The translations under genes were made by a program, and so were the position numbers. A DNA stretch of 64,000 nt from Pelagomonas calceolata (Eukaryota; Sar; Pelagophyceae; Pelagomonadales; Pelagomonadaceae): the NCBI GenBank assembly GCA_918797485.1, contig CAKKNE010000001.1, positions 3,658,001 to 3,722,000 on the forward strand, in the 5' to 3' direction. Positions 1 to 8,242 of the stretch are shown piece by piece. The notes below the pieces were generated by a model. It saw only the letters and a program-made list of their open reading frames with translations, was not told the origin of the DNA and did not search any database. The number at the start of each line of letters is the position of its first letter. Within the stretch, counting starts at the first letter, position 1.

Positions 1-75
1 ATCCACGGTTTCTCTCTTGGACATTCACGGGACGCTTCAGAGATTCATACAGGTAGTCTTTGAGCGCTCAACACC

Positions 76-100
76 CTAGCGGAAGGTAAGACACTAGCAA
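76..100 (+). promoter_or_regulatory. CTAG-type intergenic motif, upstream of the acetyltransferase gene
   Basis: Reads CTAGCG, then GAAG, then GTAAGACACTAGCAA. It is a near-perfect copy of the ~24-base motif that recurs through the window's promoters, here about 205 bp upstream of the start at 305. Function as a promoter element is inferred from position only. Confidence 0.6.
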
Positions 101-304
101 ACTCGAGCAAAGCAAAATCGGCAGCTCTGCAGCTCTCCGCGAGCCCGCTAGGCATCCCTGGCAGTACCTAGAGGCCGGGCGGCACCCATCCAAAGAGTAA
201 AAAAGAATTGAGACAGCGACAGTCCTCGGGAAGGGCCGGCGGAACGCCAAAGCAAGCAAAGTGAGCAGCACCCCGAAACGAGGAGCGGGGCAAGCGGGGA
301 CGCG

Positions 305-3300
305 ATGGCCGAGTCCCCGACGGACAGCGCCACGCTGCCCGACGCCAACGACGACAAGCGCTCAACAAAAAGCGCCGGCAACGCCAAGGGCATCGTGCAC
401 TTGGAATACGTCGCGCCGGACGTGGACACCCTAGACATCACGCAATTGTCCTTCGAGTTCATAAGCGCGGAGCGCTGCGCGAAGGAGACGGGCGGCGTTG
501 ACGCGCCAGAAACAAACGCGCGGGCTGTTACAAGATTAGTAGGAGCGTACATCCCCGCGGTTGATGGGCCGACCTATATGAGGAGCGGCGATTATTCCGC
601 GATCGCTCTGACAGCCCCTTCAAAAATAAATGGAAATGGTGTTGTGGTAGGCGGCTGCGTGTTTAGACCACAAGCCCATGCTTTTAGGGGAGGCACGTGC
701 CGCTTCATCGAGCTCGCTCTATTTGCGGTGGAGAACCTGTGCCAAGGTCGATCCCTAGGAAGGCAATTGATGGCCTACCTCAAAAGGCATGCGGTGGACA
801 ACTACCAGGCCCAATCTATATTGACGTTCGCGGACTACAAGGCGTTCGCGTTTTTTAAGAGGGTAGGGTATGATCGAAGAATCAAGACGCCGGCGGCGGT
901 CTGGCGGGCGCACTGCGTCCACTACAACGGCGCGGCCGTCTGCGAGACGCGGCTCGAAGGTCTGGAGGAGGAGGAGCGGCGAAGGGGCATGCCCCCCGTC
1001 CCAAAAGCATGCCGGATCATCCCCTGCACGTCGGGCCAGCCGAACTGCTACTGTCGGAGCGGACGAACGCGGGCCATCGCGCGCTACGACGGCGCGACGG
1101 GCGAAGAGCTCGCCGTCTACTGTGGCGCGGCTGATGCCGCGCGCAAGTTAGGCCTGGCGGCGTGCTCCGTGACGCACGTCACCAATGGTTTAGCTGAATC
1201 GGCAGGTGGTCACCACTTCCGGTATATTAATGAAGTGGCATGGCTGAATTCCGGTTCAAGGGCAGTGTTAGAACTAGCAAGGGACGGCAGCGTGAAGCAC
1301 GAGCACCCGTCGTGCAACGCCGCGGCCAATCGATTATTTGGGAAGAACACGCGGAAGAACGGTTCCATAGGCGAGTGCTGCAACGGCTATATTGACCACG
1401 TCGACGGCCACGTCTTCCGCTGGGCGGAGCCGCGCATTAACGGCTGCGACTACTGCGGGTCCGACGCCGACGCTGCTACCTTGTTATTGTGTGATGGTAT
1501 TGACGGGCGCTGCGGCGCGACGGCCCACGTCGCCTGCCTCGGCCTGACGGCGACGCCCACCGGCGACCATTTTTGTGATCGGTGCCAGGAACGACTGGAC
1601 GCGGGCTGGTCGGCGACACAACCCGTTCCTAGAAAACTGCCGCGGGGCTACTTCAAGGATAGGAGAGGCGTCACGCCCCAGCCCGTATTAAGGGCGCGCG
1701 CCGAGGACGCGCAGCGCGCGCTCGACGCCGCGCGGCCCACGAAACCGCCGCCGCCGCCCAAACCAATTGTCATCGAGGGCCCGCGCCGGCGCAAGGCCAC
1801 GAAGCGGTTGGGGGAAGACCCCGACGAGGTCGAGGCGCCTGTAAAAAGACGCGCGCCGAGCGCGCCGCGGCGGCCGCGCAATTCGGCGCCGCGGCGGCCG
1901 CGGACGGCGATCAAGCTCAAGGCCGTCTGCGCCGACGCCTTCTTGGAAAGCGGAACCCTCTGCGACCTCTGCGCGCGGCCGGACGGCCGCATGGTCGCGT
2001 GCGCGTCGTGCCTCGGCCCGCGCGCGCACGTCGCGTGCCTGCCGGCGCCCGTCGACGGCCCCTGGACCTGCGGCGTCTGCACGGGCGACGCGCGGCTCGA
2101 GGCCGCCTGCGAGGCGCGGCCGCCGCCCGCGCCGTCGCCGAAGGCGTACGTGCCGCCGCGCGACGCCGCGAAGACGATCGCGTCGTGCGTGTGCCGCGCC
2201 TGCAAGCGCGAGTTCCAGTCGCCGCAGGCGCGCGCGGCGCACCTCGGCGGCGCGCCGGCCTGCCGCGCGCTGCTGGGCCTGCCGCCGCTGCCGCCGTCGC
2301 AGTACGCGACCGCCGGCCCGTACCGCGGAAAGGCCGCGCCGCCGCCGCCGGCTGCCCCGCGGCCCGCCCCAGCGCCGGCGTCGGACTCAGATGAATCTGA
2401 TGGGGACGAGCCGCGGGTCCGGCACCGCGGCACGCGCACGCGGCCCCCCAAGCCCAAGCGGCCCGTGGCCGTGGTGTCGTTCGAGGAGGAGCCGTCGCCG
2501 AAGCGGCGGGCCTCTTCGGACCCGCTGTCGCCGGCGCCGGCCATCGCGTTCGACTTCGCGGCGACCGGGGGCACGCTCGCGGCGCGGCCCTCGCCGCCCT
2601 CGCCCGCGCCGGCGCCGGCGCCGAGCATCGCCGAGATCCGGGCCGCGTACCAGCGGGAGCAGGCGGCGGCGGCGCGTCCCGTCGTGCCGCCGTCGCCGCC
2701 GTCGCCTGTGGCTTGGCCGGCACCGTCGCCGGCGCCGTCGCCGGCGCGCGCCGCTGCGTCGCCGGCGCCCGCGCCGTCGCCCTGGGCGAGCGGGCCCGAC
2801 GTCGTGGCGACGACGTACCCGACGCTGCCGGCGCACCCGTCGCCAGAGCGGCCGGGCGCCGACGCGCCTATCTCGCCGGCGACGAAGTCCCTCATGTCCT
2901 TAGCCGCCGGCGGCGCCCGGGCCGCCGCGCCGCCGCCGGCGGCCTCGCCCGCGACGAAAGCGCTCCTCGCGCACGCCGGGGCCGCTCCAGCGCCGGCCGC
3001 GCGAGCAAGGTTCCCGGCCGCGCCGGCGCCTGCGCCCGCGCCGCGCGCTCCTGCTGTTCTGGCGCCGCCGCCGCCGCGGTCTCCGCCGCCACGATCTGTG
3101 CCGGCCGCGCCGCCGCCGCGCGCTCCTGCTGCTCCGGCGCCAGCGCCGGCCGCTCGTGCTGTTCCAGCGCCGGCGCCGCGCGCTCCTGCTGTTCCGGCGC
3201 CGCCGCCGCGGCCGCCGCCGCCACGCGCGCCGCCGCCGCGATCCGCGCCGCCGCCGAGGGCCGACAGCCTCCAGAGCCTGCCGCCGCCGCCCGCCGCGTC

Positions 3301-4357
3301 GCCGGCGCGCGCGCAGAAAAAGCTCTCGCCTTGCCGGCCGGGCGTGGAGGGACCAAAGTCCATTTTCACCGCGCCCGCCGGACCGCGCCGCGCCGCCCCG
3401 GCGCCGGCGCCCGCTGCCGTCCCGGCCGAGTCGTCGTCGGAGTCGGACGCCGACGAGTCGCCCGCACAGCCGCGCGCGCCGCCGCCGAAGGCTCGCAAGC
3501 CCACGCCTGCGCCGAAGCACCGCGCGCACGACTTTGAGTTCGACGAGAGCAGCGGCGACGAGGCGTCGCCGCCGCCCTCGTCGCCGCCGCCGTCGCCGCC
3601 GGCCGCCGCAACACCTACGGCCGAGGACGTCGACGCGCTCGTCGCGCGCAACGCGCCGATTGCGCGCACGGAGAAGCCTCGCCAGCGCGTCAAGCGGCCC
3701 GCGAGCGTCGAGGCGGCGACGACGGCGCGCGAGTACTTGGAGGGCGGCGGCAAGAAGCCGGACCTCAAGTACGACCTCAAGGGCGGCTACTTCCGCGTGG
3801 TGGACGCCGCGCCGGCGTCGCCCGCCGCCGAGGAGGCGGCGGCGCGGCGGTCGCGCGCGCGGACGGCGACGGACCGCTTCGACGGCGCGCCGACGGAGAT
3901 CCCGAGCGCGTCGCCGCGGGCCGCGCGCAAGCCCGCCGCCGCGGCGTCGCCCGCCGCCGAGGAGGCGCCGGCGCCGAAAAAGAAGCGCGGGCGGCCCCCG
4001 AAATCGCCCGCTGCCGCCGACGAGGACGCCGCGCCCAAGAAGGGCGCGGCCCGCCGGTCGAGGCCGCCGGCGCGCAAGCCCGCCGCGGCGACGCCGCGGT
4101 CGCCGCCCAAGCCCAAGCAGGGCGCGCCGGCGTCGCCGCGGCCGTCGGACGTGCCCAACGGCTCGCTCAAGTACAACCAGGAGAACCCGAAGAAGAAGGG
4201 CTCCAAGAGCTGGTACCGCTACGAGTCCTACAAAACGGCGACGACCGTCGACGAGTACTTCCGCCGGCAGGGGACAATCGGCGACCTGAAGTACGACTTC
4301 TCGAGGGGCTTCTTCAAGGCCCCGCCCGCGCTCGCGCGCTGGTGCGCCAGCAAATAG
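305..4357 (+). CDS. Gcn5-like histone acetyltransferase with two PHD fingers and a long Pro/Ala-rich tail
   Basis: Protein of 1350 aa. Residues ~110-190 form a GNAT fold resembling Gcn5/PCAF. FIELALFAV (residues 134-142) matches the Gcn5 strand that carries the catalytic glutamate, which would be Glu136 here. ENLCQGRSLGRQLM matches the acetyl-CoA loop, and ILTFADYKAFAFFKRVGY the C-terminal arm. Two ~50-aa units follow (~258-310 and ~323-378) that end in FRY/FRW and resemble NUMOD1-type DNA-contacting repeats. A PHD-like Cys/His cluster starts at Cys381, a second at Cys553, and a CxxC...H zinc site lies at ~628-655. The rest is Pro/Ala-rich with an AT-hook (KKKRGRPPK). Two C-terminal units each contain DLKYD, at ~1160 and ~1335. 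No bromodomain is visible, unlike canonical Gcn5. Probable nuclear chromatin role: acetylation of histone tails guided by the PHD fingers. The domain calls are fairly secure; substrate is unknown. Confidence 0.8.
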   Translation: MAESPTDSATLPDANDDKRSTKSAGNAKGIVHLEYVAPDVDTLDITQLSFEFISAERCAKETGGVDAPETNARAVTRLVGAYIPAVDGPTYMRSGDYSAIALTAPSKINGNGVVVGGCVFRPQAHAFRGGTCRFIELALFAVENLCQGRSLGRQLMAYLKRHAVDNYQAQSILTFADYKAFAFFKRVGYDRRIKTPAAVWRAHCVHYNGAAVCETRLEGLEEEERRRGMPPVPKACRIIPCTSGQPNCYCRSGRTRAIARYDGATGEELAVYCGAADAARKLGLAACSVTHVTNGLAESAGGHHFRYINEVAWLNSGSRAVLELARDGSVKHEHPSCNAAANRLFGKNTRKNGSIGECCNGYIDHVDGHVFRWAEPRINGCDYCGSDADAATLLLCDGIDGRCGATAHVACLGLTATPTGDHFCDRCQERLDAGWSATQPVPRKLPRGYFKDRRGVTPQPVLRARAEDAQRALDAARPTKPPPPPKPIVIEGPRRRKATKRLGEDPDEVEAPVKRRAPSAPRRPRNSAPRRPRTAIKLKAVCADAFLESGTLCDLCARPDGRMVACASCLGPRAHVACLPAPVDGPWTCGVCTGDARLEAACEARPPPAPSPKAYVPPRDAAKTIASCVCRACKREFQSPQARAAHLGGAPACRALLGLPPLPPSQYATAGPYRGKAAPPPPAAPRPAPAPASDSDESDGDEPRVRHRGTRTRPPKPKRPVAVVSFEEEPSPKRRASSDPLSPAPAIAFDFAATGGTLAARPSPPSPAPAPAPSIAEIRAAYQREQAAAARPVVPPSPPSPVAWPAPSPAPSPARAAASPAPAPSPWASGPDVVATTYPTLPAHPSPERPGADAPISPATKSLMSLAAGGARAAAPPPAASPATKALLAHAGAAPAPAARARFPAAPAPAPAPRAPAVLAPPPPRSPPPRSVPAAPPPRAPAAPAPAPAARAVPAPAPRAPAVPAPPPRPPPPRAPPPRSAPPPRADSLQSLPPPPAASPARAQKKLSPCRPGVEGPKSIFTAPAGPRRAAPAPAPAAVPAESSSESDADESPAQPRAPPPKARKPTPAPKHRAHDFEFDESSGDEASPPPSSPPPSPPAAATPTAEDVDALVARNAPIARTEKPRQRVKRPASVEAATTAREYLEGGGKKPDLKYDLKGGYFRVVDAAPASPAAEEAAARRSRARTATDRFDGAPTEIPSASPRAARKPAAAASPAAEEAPAPKKKRGRPPKSPAAADEDAAPKKGAARRSRPPARKPAAATPRSPPKPKQGAPASPRPSDVPNGSLKYNQENPKKKGSKSWYRYESYKTATTVDEYFRRQGTIGDLKYDFSRGFFKAPPALARWCASK

Positions 4358-4606
4358 TGGCGCTTTGCTGGCGTTTTTTCCTAAGCCTCTTTGCCAGTGA
4401 TCATGACTCTGCCAGTGAGATCAACTTAGGCTATAAACAGTCTTCAACAGACTTTTGGACTCGGAGAAACGGGGGGGGGGACGCTGCGAGTATGAAATGC
4501 GCGTCGTCGTTGAGGGACCGAGGCGGGGGGGGGGGGGGACTTGAAGGGCTCTTGAGTTCCCGTGCGCGTTCGGCACGCAGCGCGAGAACGCTCGGCCTCC
4601 TCGCTA
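4358..4606. other. Convergent intergenic spacer with two long G runs
   Basis: Spacer between the 3' ends of two converging genes. It holds a run of 10 G (4471-4480) and one of 14 G (4525-4538). No gene is seen. Such G tracts on the forward transcript could slow polymerase or form a quadruplex near the 3' end; this is inference. Confidence 0.5.
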
Positions 4607-5503
4607 TTAGAGCAGGGCGGCGACGAGGAGTCCGGCGGCGGCGCCGGCGCCGGCCTTGGGGGCGGCGCCGTCGGACTGCAGCCCGGAGACGGGCGCGGGC
4701 GTCGGCGCGGGCGTCGGCGCGCAGGTGCCTGCAGGGCTTAAGGCTTTCTGAACGACGCCGCACGACGTCGACGCGCACTTGGTGTCGTCGAAAGCGCAGC
4801 TTCCATGCTGGTTGCAAAGGTCCACGTCGTCGTCCAGGCACCAACCGAGGTCCTGGTCGAAGGCCGAGGCACTGCTGAACATGAAGGTCATATCCGTGAC
4901 GCTGTGAACCGCCCAACCACCGATGTCTCGGTTAAAAGACGAGGCCCACTGGAACATCGCGGTCATGTCCTTGACGCTGTGAACCGCCCAATTACCGATG
5001 TCCTGGTCGAAGGCCGAGGCAGAGTAGAACATCATGCTCATACTCGCGACGGTGTCCACCGCCCAATCGCCGATGTCCTGGTTAAAGGCCTCGGCGTTCC
5101 AGAACATCCCGTTCATGTCAGTGACGCCAGAGGTGTCCCACGCGCCGATGTATTGGTTAAAGGCGGAGGCGTAGGCGAACATTCGTTCCGCGTTCGTGAC
5201 TCCAGAGGTATCCCACGCGCCGATGTCCTCGTTAAAGGACGCCGCGTCCGTGTTGTAGTACGAGGGACACCAGTTACTATATGCGCAAAACAACTCCGAC
5301 ATATCCGTCACCCCCGACGTGTCCCATGTCGAGATGTGGCCGTACGTCGCCTCGGCGCCGCTGCGGTCGTCAAACCACGCGGTAACGGCGGTTCTAATCG
5401 TGCTGTCGTCCATCACGGAGCTAAGGCGGCGCACGGGGCTGGGCAGCGCGCGCGTGGCGGCAGCGAGGGAGAGCAGGAACCAAGCAGCCCCTCTCATATT
5501 CAT
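4607..5503 (-). CDS. BspA-type (DUF285) leucine-rich-repeat surface protein
   Basis: Protein of 298 aa. The start at 5503 gives a signal peptide (MNMRGAAWFLLSLAAATRA). Residues ~35-235 carry at least six ~24-aa units of the form FN(E/Q/R)DIG-W-(DTSGVT or AVHSVTDM)-MF--ASAF, the hallmark of the BspA/DUF285 family. A Cys-containing cap follows (LGWCLDDD...CGVVQ), then a Thr/Pro linker and a short hydrophobic C-terminus (AAAGLLVAALL) that could be a GPI-anchor signal. It is probably secreted or anchored at the cell surface, with a role in adhesion or recognition that cannot be read from sequence. The larger gene at 50578-53199 carries the same repeats and the same cap, so the two are paralogues. 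Confidence 0.8.
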   Translation of the reverse strand: MNMRGAAWFLLSLAAATRALPSPVRRLSSVMDDSTIRTAVTAWFDDRSGAEATYGHISTWDTSGVTDMSELFCAYSNWCPSYYNTDAASFNEDIGAWDTSGVTNAERMFAYASAFNQYIGAWDTSGVTDMNGMFWNAEAFNQDIGDWAVDTVASMSMMFYSASAFDQDIGNWAVHSVKDMTAMFQWASSFNRDIGGWAVHSVTDMTFMFSSASAFDQDLGWCLDDDVDLCNQHGSCAFDDTKCASTSCGVVQKALSPAGTCAPTPAPTPAPVSGLQSDGAAPKAGAGAAAGLLVAALL

Positions 5504-5624
5504 CTCGTTGAGCTGCCGGGCTGCACGTGTAAGGCAGCGGAGCTCTTCTGTATGGAATAGGCAGTATTATTTAGCAAGGCCGTGCGCGCTTTGCTTGCTT
5601 TCTGCGGGGCTCGGCCGCGCTTTC

Positions 5625-5650
5625 TTGCTAGTATCTTACTGTGGCGCTAG
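5625..5650 (-). promoter_or_regulatory. CTAG-type motif in a divergent promoter
   Basis: On the minus strand it reads CTAGCG, CCACA, GTAAGATACTAGCAA. It lies 122 bp from the BspA-type gene start (5503) and 186 bp from the kinase-like gene start (5836), so it is placed to serve both. Confidence 0.6.
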
Positions 5651-5835
5651 AACCCAAAAATAAATCGCGCGCTCGGAGCCTCACCGCCGCGCAAGCGCGC
5701 CCCAGTCTGAGCTATAAAGCTGCTTATTCCCGATTCCGGACTGTTTCGTAACTGCGTCCAGAGTGAAGAGGTGCCGAGTCTGTGTATCTCTCGCAGTGGC
5801 ACACACTCAAGCGCTGCACAGCACTGACGGATACG

Positions 5836-6666
5836 ATGCGTGTACTACTGGTGCTCACAGCTGGCTCCGCAGCCCTGCCCGGCAACCCACGGGCGCTGCC
5901 AGCCCTCAAACTCCGCGGCGGTGGGGTACAACAAACGCTCGACGCGCTGCCGCACGACGCCAAGGCGCTGGCCAAGAGCTTCGTGGTTCTAGGCGGCTTC
6001 GACAAATTCGTCCAGTACCTCGCGGCCTCCGAGACGATCTCGCGACCGGCTGCCCGCAAGACGATGCACGTCGGCGCCGGCCCCTTGTTCCTGCTGTGCT
6101 GGCCACTTTTCAGCGATGCCGCGACGGCCAAGAACTGGGCGATGGTCGGACCGCTCGCGCTGACGCTCAAGGCCGCGGCGGCGGGGTCCGGATTGATTGA
6201 CGACCCGAAGACGGTCGCGTCGATGTCGCGGTCGGGCGACCGCCGCGAGCTACTGCGAGGGCCAGCGCTCTACGGCGCCGTCTTCGTCGCCGCCACAATG
6301 CTGTGCTGGCGCGAACTGAGCGGCGTCCTGGCCCTCGTCGCGCTCTGCGCGGGTGACGGCGCCGCGGAGATCTTCGGGGCCTCGCCATTCGGCCGCCGGT
6401 CGCCGCGGCTGCCCTGGTGCCGGCGGAAGAGCGTTGTCGGCACGGGCGCCTTCTTCGTGGCGACGACGCTCGGCGGCGCGGCCTTCGCTTTGTATTTCCG
6501 AGGTCTCGGCTGGTGGTCCGTACCAACACAACCGCTGCTCCGGGGCGTCGCGGCCACGGCCGCCGCCGCGGCGCTCGCGGAATCGTTCGACACCGGCGCG
6601 TGGGACAATCCCGTCGTCTTCGCGGCCGCGGTCGCGGCGGCGCGGCGTGCCTTCCCTACGGAGTAA
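5836..6666 (+). CDS. Phytol/farnesol kinase-like membrane protein (VTE5/dolichol-kinase superfamily)
   Basis: Protein of 276 aa from the ATG at 5836; the longer open frame begins at a GTG and is not needed. The N-terminus (MRVLLVLTAGSAALPG...ALKLRGG) looks like a signal peptide followed by a plastid transit stretch. Residues ~70-75 contain RPAARKTMHV, the Arg-Lys-x-x-His-like entrance motif. The later CAGDGAAEIFG matches the conserved GDG(A/M)A-(E/D) nucleotide-binding segment of CTP-dependent prenol kinases. Several hydrophobic segments fit an integral membrane enzyme. By family it would phosphorylate phytol or a related prenol for tocopherol or chlorophyll salvage in the plastid envelope. 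Substrate is not provable from sequence. Its stop codon is 3 bp from that of the converging gene. Confidence 0.65.
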   Translation: MRVLLVLTAGSAALPGNPRALPALKLRGGGVQQTLDALPHDAKALAKSFVVLGGFDKFVQYLAASETISRPAARKTMHVGAGPLFLLCWPLFSDAATAKNWAMVGPLALTLKAAAAGSGLIDDPKTVASMSRSGDRRELLRGPALYGAVFVAATMLCWRELSGVLALVALCAGDGAAEIFGASPFGRRSPRLPWCRRKSVVGTGAFFVATTLGGAAFALYFRGLGWWSVPTQPLLRGVAATAAAAALAESFDTGAWDNPVVFAAAVAAARRAFPTE

Positions 6667-6669
6667 TCT

Positions 6670-7767
6670 TCATTTATACGACCCTGGCCGGGGAAAATCG
6701 AGCACTCGGAGGTTCGTGCTCTCCGGCGCCGCGCCGAGCGCGCGGCGGATCATGACCACGTTCGCGGAGAAGCTCGAGGCCGGATTGCCGATGAAGTAGG
6801 CGCTCCGGACCGCGAGGATCAGGTCCGCGTAGGCCGTGGCGTGCGTCTCGACGGCGTGCCAGTTCTTCCGTAGTTTCCCGGCTTTCTGCGTGTTCTGGCC
6901 GTCGTGCACCAAGAGGATGGGCCAGTTTTTTGGAACGGCGTCCATCCGGAGCGCGGCCTTGACGTAGGCCCCGGACATGGAGCACAGGTCCTCCGCCGTC
7001 ACGTCGCGACCCATGTCGCGCGCCGTGACGCGCTGGACCGCGACGCCCTCCAACCGTAGCCGTGCGACGCAAGTGCCCTCGAGGGAGCGCAGATGGATCG
7101 CGACGTAGGGCCCCTTCGGCGTGGCGCGCGCCACGAGCGCCCGGAGGCCCGGCTGCGGGCGCATGACGATCTGCGCGAGGATCAGCCCCTTGAGCTCGGC
7201 GCTGTGGGACCGCAGTCCCGTGACGCCGAAGTTCGTCGTCGGTTCCGCGGCCCACCAGTAAATGTCCCGCAGGTCCGCCGCCTCGACCCGCAGGCCGGCC
7301 GGCGCCGCGTCGGCGACGCACGCCCACCCGCCCAGGGCTCCGGAGTAGTTGAACTCCGACCGTGGGACCCACTCCTTGACGTGGTCCGGCAGCACCACCA
7401 TTGTAGGCTCTGGCGCCGTCGCGGCGAACTCGAGGAGGTGCGCCAATGCGATGAGCGCGTTGTTCAGGCGGCCATAGGTAGAGTTGCCCGTCACGGCGCG
7501 CGTCGCCCGCGCGCAGTCCGGCGGCGCGGCCCGGCGCGGCTTGATCACGGGGTCGTAGGCGATTCGGAGGGGCTTTGTCGCTTGATACCTTTCGACGACG
7601 ACCCCGACGAAGGGGTCTGTCGCTTGGTACTTTTCGAAGAGTCGCGCATGTTCGACGACGTCGCCGCCCGGCTCGCCCGGGTCCGGCCCGACGCGCAGCG
7701 TCACGACGAGGAGCGTCGACGCGACGATGTAGCAGCCGAGTCCGGCGACCTGGCGGATCGTGGGCAT
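6670..7767 (-). CDS. O-fucosyltransferase-like type II membrane glycosyltransferase
   Basis: Protein of 365 aa. An N-terminal membrane anchor (GCYIVASTLLVVTLRV) precedes a lumenal domain, the layout of Golgi glycosyltransferases. NSTYGRLNNALIALAHLLEFA matches the N-terminal donor-site loop of GDP-fucose O-fucosyltransferase folds. YVAIHLRSLEGTC supplies the conserved His-x-Arg, and LAVRSAYFIGNPASSFSANV the C-terminal SS(F/S) helix. It would transfer a sugar, probably fucose, to glycoproteins or glycans. The start lies only 10 bp after the stop of the tiny gene at 7778-7963, and no separate promoter motif lies between them. Acceptor and sugar are unknown. Confidence 0.65.
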   Translation of the reverse strand: MPTIRQVAGLGCYIVASTLLVVTLRVGPDPGEPGGDVVEHARLFEKYQATDPFVGVVVERYQATKPLRIAYDPVIKPRRAAPPDCARATRAVTGNSTYGRLNNALIALAHLLEFAATAPEPTMVVLPDHVKEWVPRSEFNYSGALGGWACVADAAPAGLRVEAADLRDIYWWAAEPTTNFGVTGLRSHSAELKGLILAQIVMRPQPGLRALVARATPKGPYVAIHLRSLEGTCVARLRLEGVAVQRVTARDMGRDVTAEDLCSMSGAYVKAALRMDAVPKNWPILLVHDGQNTQKAGKLRKNWHAVETHATAYADLILAVRSAYFIGNPASSFSANVVMIRRALGAAPESTNLRVLDFPRPGSYK

Positions 7768-7777
7768 GATGTTACGA

Positions 7778-7963
7778 TTACGGATCCGGGAGTAGTCCCG
7801 CGAACCATGCGAGAGTGAAGAGCGCCCCGACCAAAATCACTACGTGCGTTCCGGTGACTTCAAACTGCGGAGCCCCGGAGGCTTTGGGCCGCCGCTCGCG
7901 CTTACGACGTACATACACTGAATCACTTGCCCCACCACTTTTGGCCTTTATTTTTGCGGCCAT
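7778..7963 (-). CDS. 61-aa tail-anchored membrane protein of unknown function
   Basis: Short basic, Ser/Gly-rich N-terminus (MAAKIKAKSGGAS...VRRKRERRPKASG) followed by one hydrophobic segment (HVVILVGALFTLAWFAGLL) near the C-terminus. The topology resembles Sec61-beta-type tail-anchored proteins, but I do not recognise the family. The ATG is at 7963, with the CTAG motif 119 bp upstream. It is the first of two same-strand genes separated by 10 bp, so it may share a transcript with the glycosyltransferase. Confidence 0.5.
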   Translation of the reverse strand: MAAKIKAKSGGASDSVYVRRKRERRPKASGAPQFEVTGTHVVILVGALFTLAWFAGLLPDP

Positions 7964-8081
7964 ACAGCAGAGTTTTATTCAACGCTTGATATTTGAGGAC
8001 CAAATTGCTGTACTAAAGGTGCGTCGCACACCTCACTTGGTCCAGTCACCACGCTCAAAATAAGTTGCCTAATCCCGCGGG

Positions 8082-8106
8082 CTAGCGGCCTGTAAGACAC
8101 TAGCAA
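8082..8106 (+). promoter_or_regulatory. CTAG-type motif in a divergent promoter
   Basis: CTAGCG, GCCT, GTAAGACACTAGCAA. It lies 119 bp from the 61-aa protein start (7963) and 137 bp from the start at 8243. Confidence 0.6.
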
Positions 8107-8242
8107 ATGCTCTCCAACGCGGCTTGCTCTCAATCGAGCGCGGCGCAAAGAAGGACCGTCCGAGGACCGGGCAGCCAAAACAGGGCAGCCAAAGAGAGAG
8201 TACTTAAGCGGTCACGAACGGCAGCCAAAAAGGGGCAGCCCC

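Noticed and set aside
1648-3780. 710-aa minus-strand open frame antisense to the acetyltransferase
   Set aside because: It mirrors the Pro/Ala-rich low-complexity tail and is Gly/Ala-rich without any domain. GC-rich repeats keep all frames open.
7778-7963. Sec61-beta identity for the 61-aa protein
   Set aside because: Topology fits but the conserved residues before the membrane helix of Sec61-beta are not present.
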